This document shows positions 34,255-43,399 of a DNA stretch of 64,000 nucleotides, piece after piece. Both the position numbers and the translations under genes were made by a program. The notes beneath the pieces were generated by a model, which did not search any database, had not been told where the DNA came from, and saw only the letters and a program-made list of their open reading frames with translations. Positions within the stretch are counted from its first letter, which is position 1; the number at the start of each line of letters is the position of its first letter. Source of the stretch: Bradyrhizobium sp. NP1 (GTDB taxonomy: Bacteria > Pseudomonadota > Alphaproteobacteria > Rhizobiales > Xanthobacteraceae); NCBI RefSeq assembly GCF_030378205.1, contig NZ_CP127385.1, positions 5,682,001 through 5,746,000 of the forward strand. Reading direction: 5' to 3'.

Positions 34255-35577
34255 ATGAACAATCTGGAAGTCACGACGCTCACGAAGGTGACGAGCCGGC
34301 TCGTCCCCTTCCTTATCGTTTGCTACTTCATCGCCTATCTTGACCGGGTCAATGTGGGCTTTGCCGCGCTCACGATGAACCAGGATCTCGGCCTGTCGCA
34401 GACGGCATATGGTTTCGGCGCGGGCATCTTCTTCCTGGCCTATTTCCTGTTCGAGGTGCCGTCGAACCTGATGCTTGAGCGCTTCGGCGCGCGCAAGTGG
34501 ATCGCCCGCATCATGCTGAGCTGGGGGCTTCTGTCCGGCCTGATGGCCTTCATTCCGGACATTGGCCGCGCTACTGGTCTCGGCAGCGAGAACACTTTTT
34601 ACCTGATCCGCGTGCTGCTCGGCGTGGCCGAGGCCGGCTTCTTCCCCGGCATCATCTTCTATCTGACGCTGTGGTTCCCGGCGGAGTACCGCGCCCGCAT
34701 CGTCGGCTACTTCATGGCCGCCATCCCGCTTTCCACCGTGATCGGCGCGCCAATCTCCGGCTACCTGCTCGGTCTGCACGGGCTGGGAAGCCTTGCCGGC
34801 TGGCAGTGGCTGTTCGTCATCGAGGCGCTGCCTGCGATCGTCCTGTCGGTCGTTGTGTTCTTTTATCTGACCGACCGGCCGGCCGATGCCCATTGGCTTG
34901 AGGCGAGCGAGCGTGACTGGCTCGCCGAGCGGCTACGCCTGGAGCAGAAGCAGCGCGAGGCGGTGCGTGAATACACGGTGGGACAAGCCCTGATCAATCC
35001 GCGCGTGATCGGGTTGAGCCTGGTCTATTTCGGCGCGGTGGCGACCAACTACGGGCTCGGCTTCTTCCTGCCGCAGATCGTGAAGGCGTTCGGACTCACG
35101 ACATTCATGACGACTGTGGTTTCGGCGCTGCCCTATGCGGTCGGAACCGTTGCGATGGTCTGGTGGGGCCGCCGGTCCGATCGGAAGACGGAGCGGCGCT
35201 TCCACACCGCAATTCCGTTGTTCCTTGCCGCCGCCGGCATTGCCCTGTCCACGGTGCTCGACGATCCCACGCTGAAGATGCTGGCCTTCTGCCTGGCCGG
35301 CTTCGGCATCTTCAGCTGCCTGCCGGTGTTCTGGACCCTGCCGACGGCGTTTCTGTCGGGCGCGGCCGCCGCGTGCGGCATCGCCGTGATCAATTCCATC
35401 GGCAACCTCGCCGGCTTCGCTGGCCCGTTCGCGATGGGCTGGATCAAGGACCACACCGGCTCCTACACCGGCGGCTTGTTGTTGCTCGCAGGGCTCGGCG
35501 TGATCGCGATGGGTATCGTGCTGTCGCTCAGTCACGACGATGCGCTCGAGCGCGCCCCGGCACCCGTGGCAAAGTGA
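34255..35577 (+). CDS. MFS transporter, anion:cation symporter (ACS) family
   Basis: 440 residues, about 12 membrane helices. Start at ATG 34255 gives the usual MNNLEVTTLTKVTSRLVPFLIVCYFIAYLDRVNVGFAALTMNQDLGLS opening of this family; the upstream frame has no signal. Typical ACS motifs: RFGARKWIARIM loop, AEAGFFPGIIFYLTLWFP, and GRRSDRKTERR between helices. Members import organic acids such as tartrate, phthalate or 4-hydroxyphenylacetate with protons. No catabolic gene adjoins it except the quinone oxidoreductase across a terminator, so the substrate is open. Confidence 0.9.
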   Translation: MNNLEVTTLTKVTSRLVPFLIVCYFIAYLDRVNVGFAALTMNQDLGLSQTAYGFGAGIFFLAYFLFEVPSNLMLERFGARKWIARIMLSWGLLSGLMAFIPDIGRATGLGSENTFYLIRVLLGVAEAGFFPGIIFYLTLWFPAEYRARIVGYFMAAIPLSTVIGAPISGYLLGLHGLGSLAGWQWLFVIEALPAIVLSVVVFFYLTDRPADAHWLEASERDWLAERLRLEQKQREAVREYTVGQALINPRVIGLSLVYFGAVATNYGLGFFLPQIVKAFGLTTFMTTVVSALPYAVGTVAMVWWGRRSDRKTERRFHTAIPLFLAAAGIALSTVLDDPTLKMLAFCLAGFGIFSCLPVFWTLPTAFLSGAAAACGIAVINSIGNLAGFAGPFAMGWIKDHTGSYTGGLLLLAGLGVIAMGIVLSLSHDDALERAPAPVAK

Positions 35578-35581
35578 ACGG

Positions 35582-35625
35582 CGGGCGCGCTGCCATAACC
35601 CTCGGCAACGCGCCCGATCCTTTTT
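35582..35625. terminator. Intrinsic terminator between convergent genes
   Basis: Stem CGGGCGCGCTGCC (35582-35594) with GGCAACGCGCCCG (35604-35616), a 9-nt loop, then ATCC and TTTTT (35621-35625). It closes the transcript of the MFS gene and lies just before the 3' end of the convergent quinone oxidoreductase gene. Confidence 0.75.
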
Positions 35626-35630
35626 GAACC

Positions 35631-36605
35631 TCAGACCAGCAACACCGTCGAGCCGGTGGTCTTGCGCGCGGCAAGGTCGGCGTGCGCCTTCGCCGCGTCC
35701 TTCAGCGGATAGGTCTGGCGTACTTCGATCTTCACCGCGCCCGACTGCACGACATCGAACAGCTCCTTGGCCATCGCAACGAGGTTTTCGCGCTTGGCGG
35801 CATAGGTGAAGAGCGTCGGGCGGGTGACGAAGAGCGATCCCTTCTGCGCCAGCAAGCCGAGATTGAGCGGCTCGACGCTGCCGGACGATTGGCCGAACAG
35901 CGCCGCGACGCCGAGCGGGGCAAGACAATCGAGTGACTTGAGGAACGTGTCCTTGCCCACGGAATCATAGACCACCGGCACCTTCTTGCCGCCCGTGATC
36001 TCGTCGACGCGTTTGACGAAATCCTCCTTCGTATAGACGATCGTATGGGCGCAGCCATGGGCCTGGGCGAGCTTTGCCTTCTCGTCACTGGAGACGGTGC
36101 CGATCACGGTCGCGCCAAGATGCTTCGCCCACTGGCTCAGGATCAGGCCGACGCCACCTGCCGCTGCATGGAGAAGGATCGTGTCGCCCGCCTTGACCCG
36201 GTAGGTCTGCCGGATCAGGTACTGCACGGTCAGGCCCTTCAGCATCATGGCCGCCGCCGTCTTGTCATCGATCCCGTCAGGCAGCTTCAGCAGGGAGCCT
36301 GCGGGAATGAGCCGCGCCTCGGCGTAGGCGCCAAGCGGCGAACTGCCGTAGGCGACGCGGTCGCCGGGCTTGAGATCGGTAACTCCCGATCCGACCTCCT
36401 CGACCACGCCGGCCGCCTCGCTGCCGAGGCCGCTCGGCAACTGCACAGGATAAAGGCCCGAGCGGTTGTAGATATCGACGAAGTTCAGGCCCACGGCGGT
36501 GTGGCGGATGCGCGCTTCGCCGGGGCCGGGCTTGCCGACATTGACCTCCTCCCAGACCAGGACCTCGGGTCCGCCGGCGCGATGGAAGCGGATGGCGTGC
36601 GTCAT
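35631..36605 (-). CDS. NADPH:quinone oxidoreductase (zinc-free MDR family)
   Basis: 324 residues. Medium-chain reductase fold with GLNFVDIYNRSGLYPVQLPSGLGSEAAGVVEEVG near the start, the Rossmann motif HAAAGGVGLILSQWAKHLGATVIGTVSS and no zinc-binding cysteines, as in Qor. Reduces quinones or alpha,beta-unsaturated carbonyls with NADPH. It follows the molybdenum hydroxylase operon by 50 bp on the same strand and might be read through from it, but there is no functional sign of a joint pathway. Confidence 0.92.
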   Translation of the reverse strand: MTHAIRFHRAGGPEVLVWEEVNVGKPGPGEARIRHTAVGLNFVDIYNRSGLYPVQLPSGLGSEAAGVVEEVGSGVTDLKPGDRVAYGSSPLGAYAEARLIPAGSLLKLPDGIDDKTAAAMMLKGLTVQYLIRQTYRVKAGDTILLHAAAGGVGLILSQWAKHLGATVIGTVSSDEKAKLAQAHGCAHTIVYTKEDFVKRVDEITGGKKVPVVYDSVGKDTFLKSLDCLAPLGVAALFGQSSGSVEPLNLGLLAQKGSLFVTRPTLFTYAAKRENLVAMAKELFDVVQSGAVKIEVRQTYPLKDAAKAHADLAARKTTGSTVLLV

Positions 36606-36655
36606 TGTATGTACTCCTTGAGTGGAACGGCGCGAAAGACAGGTGTAACAGACGT

Positions 36656-38887
36656 TCAGGCGTCAATCGCATCCTTGATGCGCTTGCGTGTCAACGGCAG
36701 GTTTCGCAGCCGCTTTCCGGTAGCATTGGCGATGGCATTTGCAATCGAGGCCGCGGCCGGCCCCTGCCCGGTCTCGCCGCTGCCGAGGAAGGGCTGTCCA
36801 GGCCGGTCGATGATGTGGACATCGATCCGCTCGGGCACAGCATCGAAGCGCAGGATGGGATAGGTCTGCCAGTCGATGCTGGTGATCCTGCTATCGTCGA
36901 ATGTCACCCTCTCATAGAGAGTCCAGCTCATGGACTGGATGATCGCCCCTTCGACCTGGTTGATCAGCCCATCCGGATTGACGACCTGCCCGCTGTCGAC
37001 CGCCGCAACCGCCCGCACCAGGCGGGCGCGGCCGGTCTCCTGGTTCACCTCGACTTCGCTGGCAATGGCGCAATAGGCGGCGAGATTCTTGTAGCGGGCG
37101 AAGGCAAAGCCATAGCCGTGGCCGGGCGGCGCTTTCTGTCCGCTCTGCCACCCAAAACCCTGCGCGGCTTTTTCGATGACGTCGCGCCCGCGCGAATCGT
37201 CAAGATGCTTCAGCCTGAATTCGACCGGATCGGCGCCGGCAAGCCCGGCTAGCTCGTCCATGAAGCTCTCGATCGAAAACACGTTGTGATAGGCGCCGAG
37301 CGCCCGCATCGCCGAAATCCGCAGCGGCATCTCGGCAATGAAGTGATGCACCACGCGCGCATTGGGGAACGTGTAGATCGGGATTGCGTTGCGATCGCCG
37401 CCGCCCTCCGGCAGCGGCAGCGGCTTCGGCGCGGGCACAGCGATTGGCTCCGCCATGTGTTGCGCAGCCAACAGACAGCCGGCGCCGCCCGGACGCATCG
37501 AATGGGTGTTGCTCCAGACCTCGAAATTCCAGTCCGCGATCCGGCCACTCTCGTCGAGCGCGGCCTTCAACTTCGTCACCATGGCGGGCCCAAACGGCTC
37601 CCAGGCGTGTTCCTGCTCCCGCATCCATTGCACCCGCACCGGCGCGCCGGGCATGGCGCGTGCGATCAGCGCGGCGTCGGCCGCCGCATCGTCGGCGCCG
37701 TTGTGGCCATAGCAACCGGAGCCTTCGACATGGATCAGCCTGACGCTCGAAGGAGCCATCTTCAGCATTTGCGCGATCGCCTGGCGGTCCGGATAGACGC
37801 CTTGGGTGTGCGTCCAGACCGTCATGGCGCCGTCGACGAGTTGGGCGATTGCGCAGGACGGCCCGATCGACCCGTGCGATTGATAGGGCCGCGCATAGGT
37901 GGCTTCGATCGTCCGGCGGCCGGCGATGGACGGGTCGCTGCGCTGGAAGATCGTCGAATCCTCTGCCGGCAGCTTCAACAGGACGTCAGCGATCTCGTCC
38001 TGCTTTGGTAGCTTTGCGCTCTCCTGCCACTTGGCGGCGGCTGAAAGCGCGTTCATCGCCTTGACGGCAGCAAACTCCTTGTTGGCAACGACAGCAAGGA
38101 AATTGCCGTCGCGCACGACCTTGACGACATCAGGCATCTTCTCGATCGCCGAGGTGTCGCATTCGACGAGCTGCGCAGCATAGCTCGGCGGCCGGACGAT
38201 CCGCGCATGCACCATGCCGGGCCGCCGCATGTCCTGGACATAGGCCATCCCTCCGGTAACCTTGGCCGGAATATCGACCCGCGGCACCGGTTGGCCCACG
38301 ACCTTGAACGTCGCCGGATCTTTCAGCTTCGAAGTGGCCTGCGCCTGCACGTGCAGCAGATTGCCGGCAACAAGCTCGCCATAGGTCAGCCGCCGCCCAT
38401 CCGACGCGATGACTGCGGCATTCTCGGTCCGCAGGCTTTCCGGCCGCACCTCGAGCCGTCTCGCCGCTTCGGCCGTCAGAAGCTCACGCGCCTGCGCCGC
38501 AGCGTGCTGGATCGCGGTGCCGCTATCCTGCATCGAATGGCTGCCGGACGTGTAGCCTTCGTTGGCGGTCAAGCTTGTGTCCGCGGTGACGACCTTCAGC
38601 GACGCGAAGGGAATGTCGAGCTCCTCAGCCGCGATCTGCTGGAATGCAGTCTTGAAACCCTGGCCGAGCTCCGCCTTGCCGGTAAACGCTGTGATCGAGC
38701 CATCGGCGTCGATCCTGATCCAGGAGTCGAGATAAGGCGTCGTCGCGAGACTGCCCGGCGCTTTCGGTGTGGGGGGTGCCGCCGCGCCCTGGTCCTGTGC
38801 GAACGCGCCGCGAAGCGAAAAACTGACGATCAGCGCGCCGCCACCCGCAAGCACGCGACGCCGGTCGAGGATGACAGGGGCATTCAT
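36656..38887 (-). CDS. Molybdenum-cofactor subunit of a periplasmic xanthine-oxidase-family hydroxylase (IorB/aldehyde dehydrogenase type)
   Basis: 743 residues. N-terminal LDRRRVLAGGGALIVSFSLRGAFAQ is a Tat-type signal. Two molybdopterin-binding domains follow, with GQGFKTAFQQIAAEEL, YTSGSHSMQDSGTAIQ, GCYGHNGADDAAADAALIAR and the terminal GSGETGQGPAAASIANAIANATGKRLR containing the family's active-site Glu (GETGQGP). Start overlaps the 2Fe-2S gene by 4 bp. The trio with a triheme cytochrome c matches isoquinoline 1-oxidoreductase and bacterial periplasmic aldehyde or nicotinate dehydrogenases that pass electrons to the respiratory chain. Substrate cannot be fixed. Confidence 0.9.
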   Translation of the reverse strand: MNAPVILDRRRVLAGGGALIVSFSLRGAFAQDQGAAAPPTPKAPGSLATTPYLDSWIRIDADGSITAFTGKAELGQGFKTAFQQIAAEELDIPFASLKVVTADTSLTANEGYTSGSHSMQDSGTAIQHAAAQARELLTAEAARRLEVRPESLRTENAAVIASDGRRLTYGELVAGNLLHVQAQATSKLKDPATFKVVGQPVPRVDIPAKVTGGMAYVQDMRRPGMVHARIVRPPSYAAQLVECDTSAIEKMPDVVKVVRDGNFLAVVANKEFAAVKAMNALSAAAKWQESAKLPKQDEIADVLLKLPAEDSTIFQRSDPSIAGRRTIEATYARPYQSHGSIGPSCAIAQLVDGAMTVWTHTQGVYPDRQAIAQMLKMAPSSVRLIHVEGSGCYGHNGADDAAADAALIARAMPGAPVRVQWMREQEHAWEPFGPAMVTKLKAALDESGRIADWNFEVWSNTHSMRPGGAGCLLAAQHMAEPIAVPAPKPLPLPEGGGDRNAIPIYTFPNARVVHHFIAEMPLRISAMRALGAYHNVFSIESFMDELAGLAGADPVEFRLKHLDDSRGRDVIEKAAQGFGWQSGQKAPPGHGYGFAFARYKNLAAYCAIASEVEVNQETGRARLVRAVAAVDSGQVVNPDGLINQVEGAIIQSMSWTLYERVTFDDSRITSIDWQTYPILRFDAVPERIDVHIIDRPGQPFLGSGETGQGPAAASIANAIANATGKRLRNLPLTRKRIKDAIDA

Positions 38888-39381
38888 CGCGCACCTCCGT
38901 TGGCAGACGGCGACGTATCCGCGGTATCCATCAGCCGCGCCGCACGACGTACTGCGCGGAGGATGCGCATGTGCGTTCCGCAGCGACAGAGATTGGGCTC
39001 GAGCTCGGCGCGGATCTGTTCGTCGGTTGGTTTCGCGTTACGCTGCAGCAGCGCCTGCGCGCGCATCATCATGCCCGCGATGCAATAGCCGCACTGCGCC
39101 GCCTGCTCCTCCATGAAGGCGCGCTGGATCGGCGCCGGCTCCGCGATCGTGCCCAGGCCCTCCAGGGTCGTGACCTGCCTGCCCTCGAGAAGCATGATCG
39201 GCGTAACGCAGGACAGCACCGCCTGACCGTCGACGATGACGGTGCAAGAGCCGCACTGGCCAAGCCCACAGCCGAACTTTGCGGCGTTCAGCTTGAGGTC
39301 GTCACGCAGCACGTAGAGCAGCGGCGTATCGGGATCAGCATCGATCCGGTGTTCCTGGCCGTTGACCTTCAATTTTGTCAT
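38884..39381 (-). CDS. Two-[2Fe-2S] iron-sulfur subunit of the molybdenum hydroxylase
   Basis: 165 residues without a signal peptide; it is likely exported by riding with the Tat-targeted Mo subunit. First cluster ligands C38, C43, C46, C58 (plant-ferredoxin type) and second C97, C100, C132, C134 (GYC...LCRCGTH). Middle gene of the operon, overlapping both neighbours by 4 bp, so the three proteins are made in fixed ratio. Electrons pass from the Mo site through these clusters to the cytochrome. Confidence 0.95.
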   Translation of the reverse strand: MTKLKVNGQEHRIDADPDTPLLYVLRDDLKLNAAKFGCGLGQCGSCTVIVDGQAVLSCVTPIMLLEGRQVTTLEGLGTIAEPAPIQRAFMEEQAAQCGYCIAGMMMRAQALLQRNAKPTDEQIRAELEPNLCRCGTHMRILRAVRRAARLMDTADTSPSANGGAR

Positions 39382-40739
39382 GGCACGCCTCGCTGCTTCG
39401 CATCGACGGGAGCACTGTTCGGCCCGGCCGAGGTTTGCAAAAATACGGTCTGCGTTCGACGCGCCTCGCGGACGAGCTTCGCAAGGTCGGTCCAGGCCGG
39501 CTGACTACTGAAGCGGGTACGCAGATAGGTGAGCAGCGTGACGATCTGCTCGTCGCTCATGCTCGGCGCAAAGCCCGGCATGATCGGGCTGCGCTCGCCC
39601 TCGACGGAGCGGATGCCGGACAAGACGATATTGGCGAGGTTGCGTGGATCAGGGCTTGTCACTACCGTGCTGAGGCCCAAATTGATTCCGCCGTAAGGAG
39701 GCTGGCGGCCGCTTTCGTGGCAGGTCGCGCAGGCGGCGTGATAGATCGCGGCACCACCTGCTTCTGCTTGCGGCGCGGAAGGCGTGGGCTTTGTCGCCTG
39801 CGCCAGCGCGAGCTCGCCTTCGCGCTTACGGTCCGGCGTCGGCGGTCCGAGCACGTCAGCCATGTAGATCGCGATGGCTCGGACGTCGCCGGCAGGCACC
39901 GATGCGAGATTGCTCACGACTTGTGCCATCGGCCCACGCGCCGTTCCGTGATCTGGGTGGAAGCCGTCCCGCAAATAGGCGTAGAGCGCTTCGGCCGTCC
40001 ACGGCACGGGCGCCGGAGATGCTGCATTGATGGGATAAGCCTGCCAATTGTCGACGTCGCCGCCGGCGAAGGCCGCACTGATGCGTTCCGCGCCCAGCGC
40101 GTTGCGCGGCGTATGGCAGGCGCCGCAGTGTGCCAGTCCCTCGACCAGATAGGCGCCGCGATTCCATTCCGCGCTTTTGCTGCTGTCGGGCTGGTATGTA
40201 CCGCGGCGCAGGAACAACAGCTTCCAGCCGGCGATCACCATCCGCTGATCGAGCGGAAAGGACAGCTGGTTCGGCCGCGCCGGCGCGTGCACCGGTTCGC
40301 GGGTCATCAAGAAGGCGTAGAGCGCGCGATCGTCCTCATCGCTGACATTGGTGAAGTGATCATATGGGAAGGTCGGATAAAGGTGAGCGCCATTACGGGC
40401 GACGCCCGAGCGCATGGCGCGGCGGAACGCCGCTTCCGGCCAGCGGCCGATTCCCGTTTCGGGATCCGGCGTGATGTTGGACGAGAACACCGTGCCGAAC
40501 GGCGTCGGCACCGGCAGCCCGCCGGCGTAGTTTTTTCCGCCGCGCACCGTGTGGCAATCGTTGCAATTGCCGATCGACGCAAGCACACGGCCGCGCTTGA
40601 CGAGATCGGCATCGAACGATTGCGGCTTTGGCGGATCGATCTCCGCGATGGCGGGTCGCCAGGCGATCGCAAAAGCGAAAGCGGCCCCACCGACGCCCAG
40701 CGCCGCCAAAATGCTCCAGATGAGTCCTGATCGTGTCAT
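39378..40739 (-). CDS. Triheme cytochrome c subunit of the molybdenum hydroxylase
   Basis: 453 residues. An N-terminal hydrophobic segment (GLIWSILAALGVGGAAFAFAIA) works as signal or anchor. Three CxxCH sites: C59-N-D-C62-H63, C205-G-A-C208-H209 and C337-A-T-C340-H341, the pattern of alcohol or aldehyde dehydrogenase cytochrome subunits. First gene of the operon. It carries electrons from the 2Fe-2S subunit to quinone or oxidase in the membrane. A short C-terminal tail after the last heme domain is not part of the usual fold. Confidence 0.93.
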   Translation of the reverse strand: MTRSGLIWSILAALGVGGAAFAFAIAWRPAIAEIDPPKPQSFDADLVKRGRVLASIGNCNDCHTVRGGKNYAGGLPVPTPFGTVFSSNITPDPETGIGRWPEAAFRRAMRSGVARNGAHLYPTFPYDHFTNVSDEDDRALYAFLMTREPVHAPARPNQLSFPLDQRMVIAGWKLLFLRRGTYQPDSSKSAEWNRGAYLVEGLAHCGACHTPRNALGAERISAAFAGGDVDNWQAYPINAASPAPVPWTAEALYAYLRDGFHPDHGTARGPMAQVVSNLASVPAGDVRAIAIYMADVLGPPTPDRKREGELALAQATKPTPSAPQAEAGGAAIYHAACATCHESGRQPPYGGINLGLSTVVTSPDPRNLANIVLSGIRSVEGERSPIMPGFAPSMSDEQIVTLLTYLRTRFSSQPAWTDLAKLVREARRTQTVFLQTSAGPNSAPVDAKQRGVP

Positions 40740-40927
40740 CGGTTCAACGGCTGCTTGCAGGTTCCTGGCATGAAACCAATGCCAGTCCCGTCGTCCCCAG
40801 CTTCATCACTTTCTGTTGACGAAAGCCAACGGGCGGGCTTGAGGCGCCGAATACGCCCGCCACTCGATGACACCCGAGGGTCGGGTCGGCGGCCTTGTCG
40901 ATCGTAACGCCCAGCTTGGTGCCAGGA

Positions 40928-41116
40928 TTAGCCGGACGCAAGCTCCCGCACGGCGCCTTCGTGATTGCACTCCCGGAAGTGCTGCGCGATTTCGTCGAGC
41001 GCGCGCTGCTCCCATTCCTCCGCTTGCGCCAGCCAGAAAAGCCGCCGCTCGGAATCATGCGTCGCGCGCTCCCGACAGATCGCTACCTGACCGCGAATTT
41101 GCGTAAGCTTGTTCAT
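40928..41116 (-). CDS. Small conserved-type protein, 62 residues
   Basis: ATG 41116 lies 8 bp after a GGAG (GGCGGAGTGAAGTTC), a good ribosome binding site. The product is helical and charged (QVAICRERATHDSERRLFWLAQAEEWEQRALDEIAQHF), without signal or membrane helix; this reads like many short rhizobial proteins of unknown function. Divergent from the SugE-type gene. The open frame continues upstream to 41356, but that part has no start signal and lies opposite the other promoter. Confidence 0.7.
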   Translation of the reverse strand: MNKLTQIRGQVAICRERATHDSERRLFWLAQAEEWEQRALDEIAQHFRECNHEGAVRELASG

Positions 41117-41386
41117 GAACTTCACTCCGCCGTGTGAAGCCGATTGATGATCCACCCTATCAGACCGGCGTGGGACTCCCGCAATATTGGCATGTGGAAA
41201 ACGGCAGCATTTGGTTGCTGCACCGCCAACAGGAATCATGTCGCAACGCAACAGATTTGCGACAGCCGAGGTCGCGACCGTCCAGGAAATTGCCGTTTCT
41301 GTCACACCCCTGTCGCGCGAACCACGCAAGGAAGCCCCATTGGCGCGTCGCTGCATGCGGCACTGCGGGAGCCCAAAGGGGAAATC

Positions 41387-41710
41387 GTGAGCGCATGGGT
41401 TGCACTGCTGGGAGCGGGCCTGCTCGAAATCGGCTGGGCGCTGGGCCTGAAATACTCTGACGGGCTCACCCGATTCTGGCCGACGCTTGCGACCGTGGCC
41501 GCTATTGCACTCAGCTTCGGATTGATGGCGATCGCACTACGCTCGTTACCGTTCGGCACCGCTTATGCCGTCTGGACAGGTATCGGCGCCGCCGGGTCCA
41601 TTCTTGTCGGCATTATTCTCTACAGCGAGCCTGCCGATCCCGTTCGCATTTTTTGCCTGACGCTGATTGTCGCAGGGATGATCGGATTGAAACTCACGTC
41701 GCCTGTTTGA
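41387..41710 (+). CDS. sugE: SMR-family exporter, SugE/Gdx type
   Basis: 107 residues from GTG 41387 (AAAGGGG upstream). Four membrane helices; the family's essential Glu is in the first (GAGLLEIGWALGLKYSDGLTRFWPT), and ALRSLPFGTAYAVWTGIGAAGSILVGI is the SugE/Gdx signature (WTGIG) rather than the EmrE one. Gdx proteins exchange guanidinium for protons; others expel quaternary ammonium compounds. No guanidine riboswitch could be made out upstream, so the guanidine link rests on family only. Confidence 0.9.
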   Translation: MSAWVALLGAGLLEIGWALGLKYSDGLTRFWPTLATVAAIALSFGLMAIALRSLPFGTAYAVWTGIGAAGSILVGIILYSEPADPVRIFCLTLIVAGMIGLKLTSPV

Positions 41711-41901
41711 CATCGCCCCGGCAGAAAATCGTCCTCGATACGAGGATGTGAACGTTGCGTTACGATCGCGCCTGTTTCCACATTTGATTGATCTCAAAAA
41801 AGCGTGCTTCGCCACCGAAATCCTGACTCATTATGGTCGCACCGTCTTCATGCGGCGTCTGTAAGAAACGCCCGAAAAGTTCACGACGGATTCGAAACTG
41901 C

Positions 41902-42111
41902 ATGAGCGCTGAATTCGACTACGACCTCACCCCGGATCAATGGGAAGCACTGAAGGCGCTGCGCGCGCCGCAGCCTGCGGGTCGAGCCGCGATCCGGCAG
42001 CTCGTGTCCCTCAAGCTCGCCACCGTGATCGATGAGCGCCCGGTCATCACCGCGACGGGACGCAAGGTTCTCGTCCGGGGTTCCTCGAAGCTTCTTGACC
42101 TCGTGGCTTGA
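41902..42111 (+). CDS. Small winged-helix-like protein of unknown function
   Basis: 69 residues from ATG 41902. The sequence (LTPDQWEALKALRAP, RAAIRQLVSLKLATVIDERPVITATGRKVLVRGSSKLLDL) looks like a mini winged helix: a helix pair, then a VI-xx-xPVIT-ATGRKVL wing as in marR-like ends. No signal peptide. Ribosome binding site weak; an upstream in-frame ATG at 41833 exists. The pattern supports a coding sequence, but the function is unknown. Confidence 0.6.
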   Translation: MSAEFDYDLTPDQWEALKALRAPQPAGRAAIRQLVSLKLATVIDERPVITATGRKVLVRGSSKLLDLVA

Positions 42112-42180
42112 GCATCTTCCACGAACGCTGACCGCGCACGATATCGTCGAACGTCACCAACAAGCAGCCGTTGACGTCGC

Positions 42181-42792
42181 CTACCACATGGTCTGGCGGG
42201 CACGCTCCGGCCACTCGCGATCATATTCGTCGCCACCCACGCGGTTGTCGCTCATCTCCGCAAGGATCTGGCCGGGCGTCGGCAAGGTCATTGGATCTGC
42301 GCGCTTGTCGGGATTCCACAGATCGGAGCGCACGATCGCGCGGGCACATTGGAAATAGATCTCATCGATCGCGATGATGATCGCCGTCCGCGGCGCCTTG
42401 CCTTGCATGGCGAGCGACGCCAGCAATTGCGGATCGACCGATACCTGAGCCCGGCCGTTGACGCGCAGCGTATTGCCGGACCCGGGGATCAGGAACAGCA
42501 GCGCCACCCGCGGATCGCGCACGATGTTGCGCAGGGAATCGATACGGTTGTTGCCGCGGCGATCGGGCATGATCAGCGTCTTCTCATCGTGGATGCGGAC
42601 GAACCCAGGCAGGTCGCCGCGCGGCGAGCAGTCGAGCCCCTCCGGCCCTGACGTGGCCAGCGCCGCAAACGGCGACTTCTCGATCATGGTGCGGTAGGAA
42701 GGCGTGATCCGGTCGGCGACCTTGACGGTCGAGCTTTCTCCCGGATGTCCGTAGATCGCCTCAAGCTGATCGATCGTCGCGATCACAGACAT
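42181..42792 (-). CDS. PPOX-type FMN-dependent flavoprotein (MSMEG_1061-like)
   Basis: 203 residues from ATG 42792, preceded by GCAGGGAGAAG. The split-barrel FMN-binding fold of pyridoxamine-phosphate-oxidase-like proteins is recognised from FAALATSGPEGLDCSPRGDLPGFVRIHDEKTLIMPDRRGNNRIDSLRNIVRDPRVALLFLIPGSGNTLRVNGRA. The start lies 32 bp inside the end of phnN, so it is probably read from the phn operon. Proteins of this group reduce or bind F420/FMN-linked substrates; a tie to phosphonate use is unknown and only suggested by the overlap. Confidence 0.85.
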   Translation of the reverse strand: MSVIATIDQLEAIYGHPGESSTVKVADRITPSYRTMIEKSPFAALATSGPEGLDCSPRGDLPGFVRIHDEKTLIMPDRRGNNRIDSLRNIVRDPRVALLFLIPGSGNTLRVNGRAQVSVDPQLLASLAMQGKAPRTAIIIAIDEIYFQCARAIVRSDLWNPDKRADPMTLPTPGQILAEMSDNRVGGDEYDREWPERARQTMW

Positions 42793-43399
42793 TGCGCTTC
42801 TCCCTGCATCCCGCCACCCATTCTCCCCTGATCGCCCGCAAGAGCTGACGCGCATGATAGTCGGCGCTGCTGATATTGAGGATGGTGACATCCGGCTCCG
42901 ATGGGTGGTCGACCGAGCGCCCGAGCCGCTGCTCGATCCTTCCGTCGCTGCTGCGCCCGCGCGCGGCGAGCCGCTCCGCCAGGACGGCCGGCGGCGCGGT
43001 GATCGAAACAACCGTGACGCTGGCGTAGGCGCTCCGCATCGCCTCGATCACGGTGCGCGATACATTGGCGACAACCGTGCGGCCGGCCCGGATGTCATCG
43101 TCGATCGAACGAGGCAGGCCATAGCAGTGGCCATGCGCCTCCCAGTGAACGGCAAACTCTTCGCGGCCGGACGCCTCGCGGAACGCATCGATGCTTGCCT
43201 GATCATTATCCTCGGATGAGGACGCTTCGCGCGTGATCACGCGGCGCGGGAAGACGATGCCGGCATCGTCGGCGCAGGCGGCCTTCGCGAGGCCGAGCAG
43301 CGTATCCTTGCCGGCGCCGCTGGGACCGACCACCAGGACCAGGCGACCCGGCCCGATCGCGGTGGTGTTGGTAACTGCTACCGTCGGTGCTTCGCTCAT
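42761..43399 (-). CDS. phnN: Ribose 1,5-bisphosphate phosphokinase PhnN
   Basis: 212 residues. P-loop GPSGAGKDT (residues 25-33) as in guanylate-kinase-like PhnN, an ITREAS region and HWEAHGHCYGLP for substrate binding, and LAARGRSSDGRIEQRLGR in the lid. Converts ribose 1,5-bisphosphate to PRPP with ATP, the last step of phosphonate C-P lyase degradation. Overlaps phnM by 4 bp and the PPOX gene by 32 bp. Confidence 0.95.
   Translation of the reverse strand: MSEAPTVAVTNTTAIGPGRLVLVVGPSGAGKDTLLGLAKAACADDAGIVFPRRVITREASSSEDNDQASIDAFREASGREEFAVHWEAHGHCYGLPRSIDDDIRAGRTVVANVSRTVIEAMRSAYASVTVVSITAPPAVLAERLAARGRSSDGRIEQRLGRSVDHPSEPDVTILNISSADYHARQLLRAIRGEWVAGCREKRNVCDRDDRSA

Noticed and set aside
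41120..41386. Guanidine riboswitch upstream of the SugE-type gene
   Set aside because: No ykkC-type conserved blocks or paired ACGR hairpins could be recognised; a covariance-model search would settle it.
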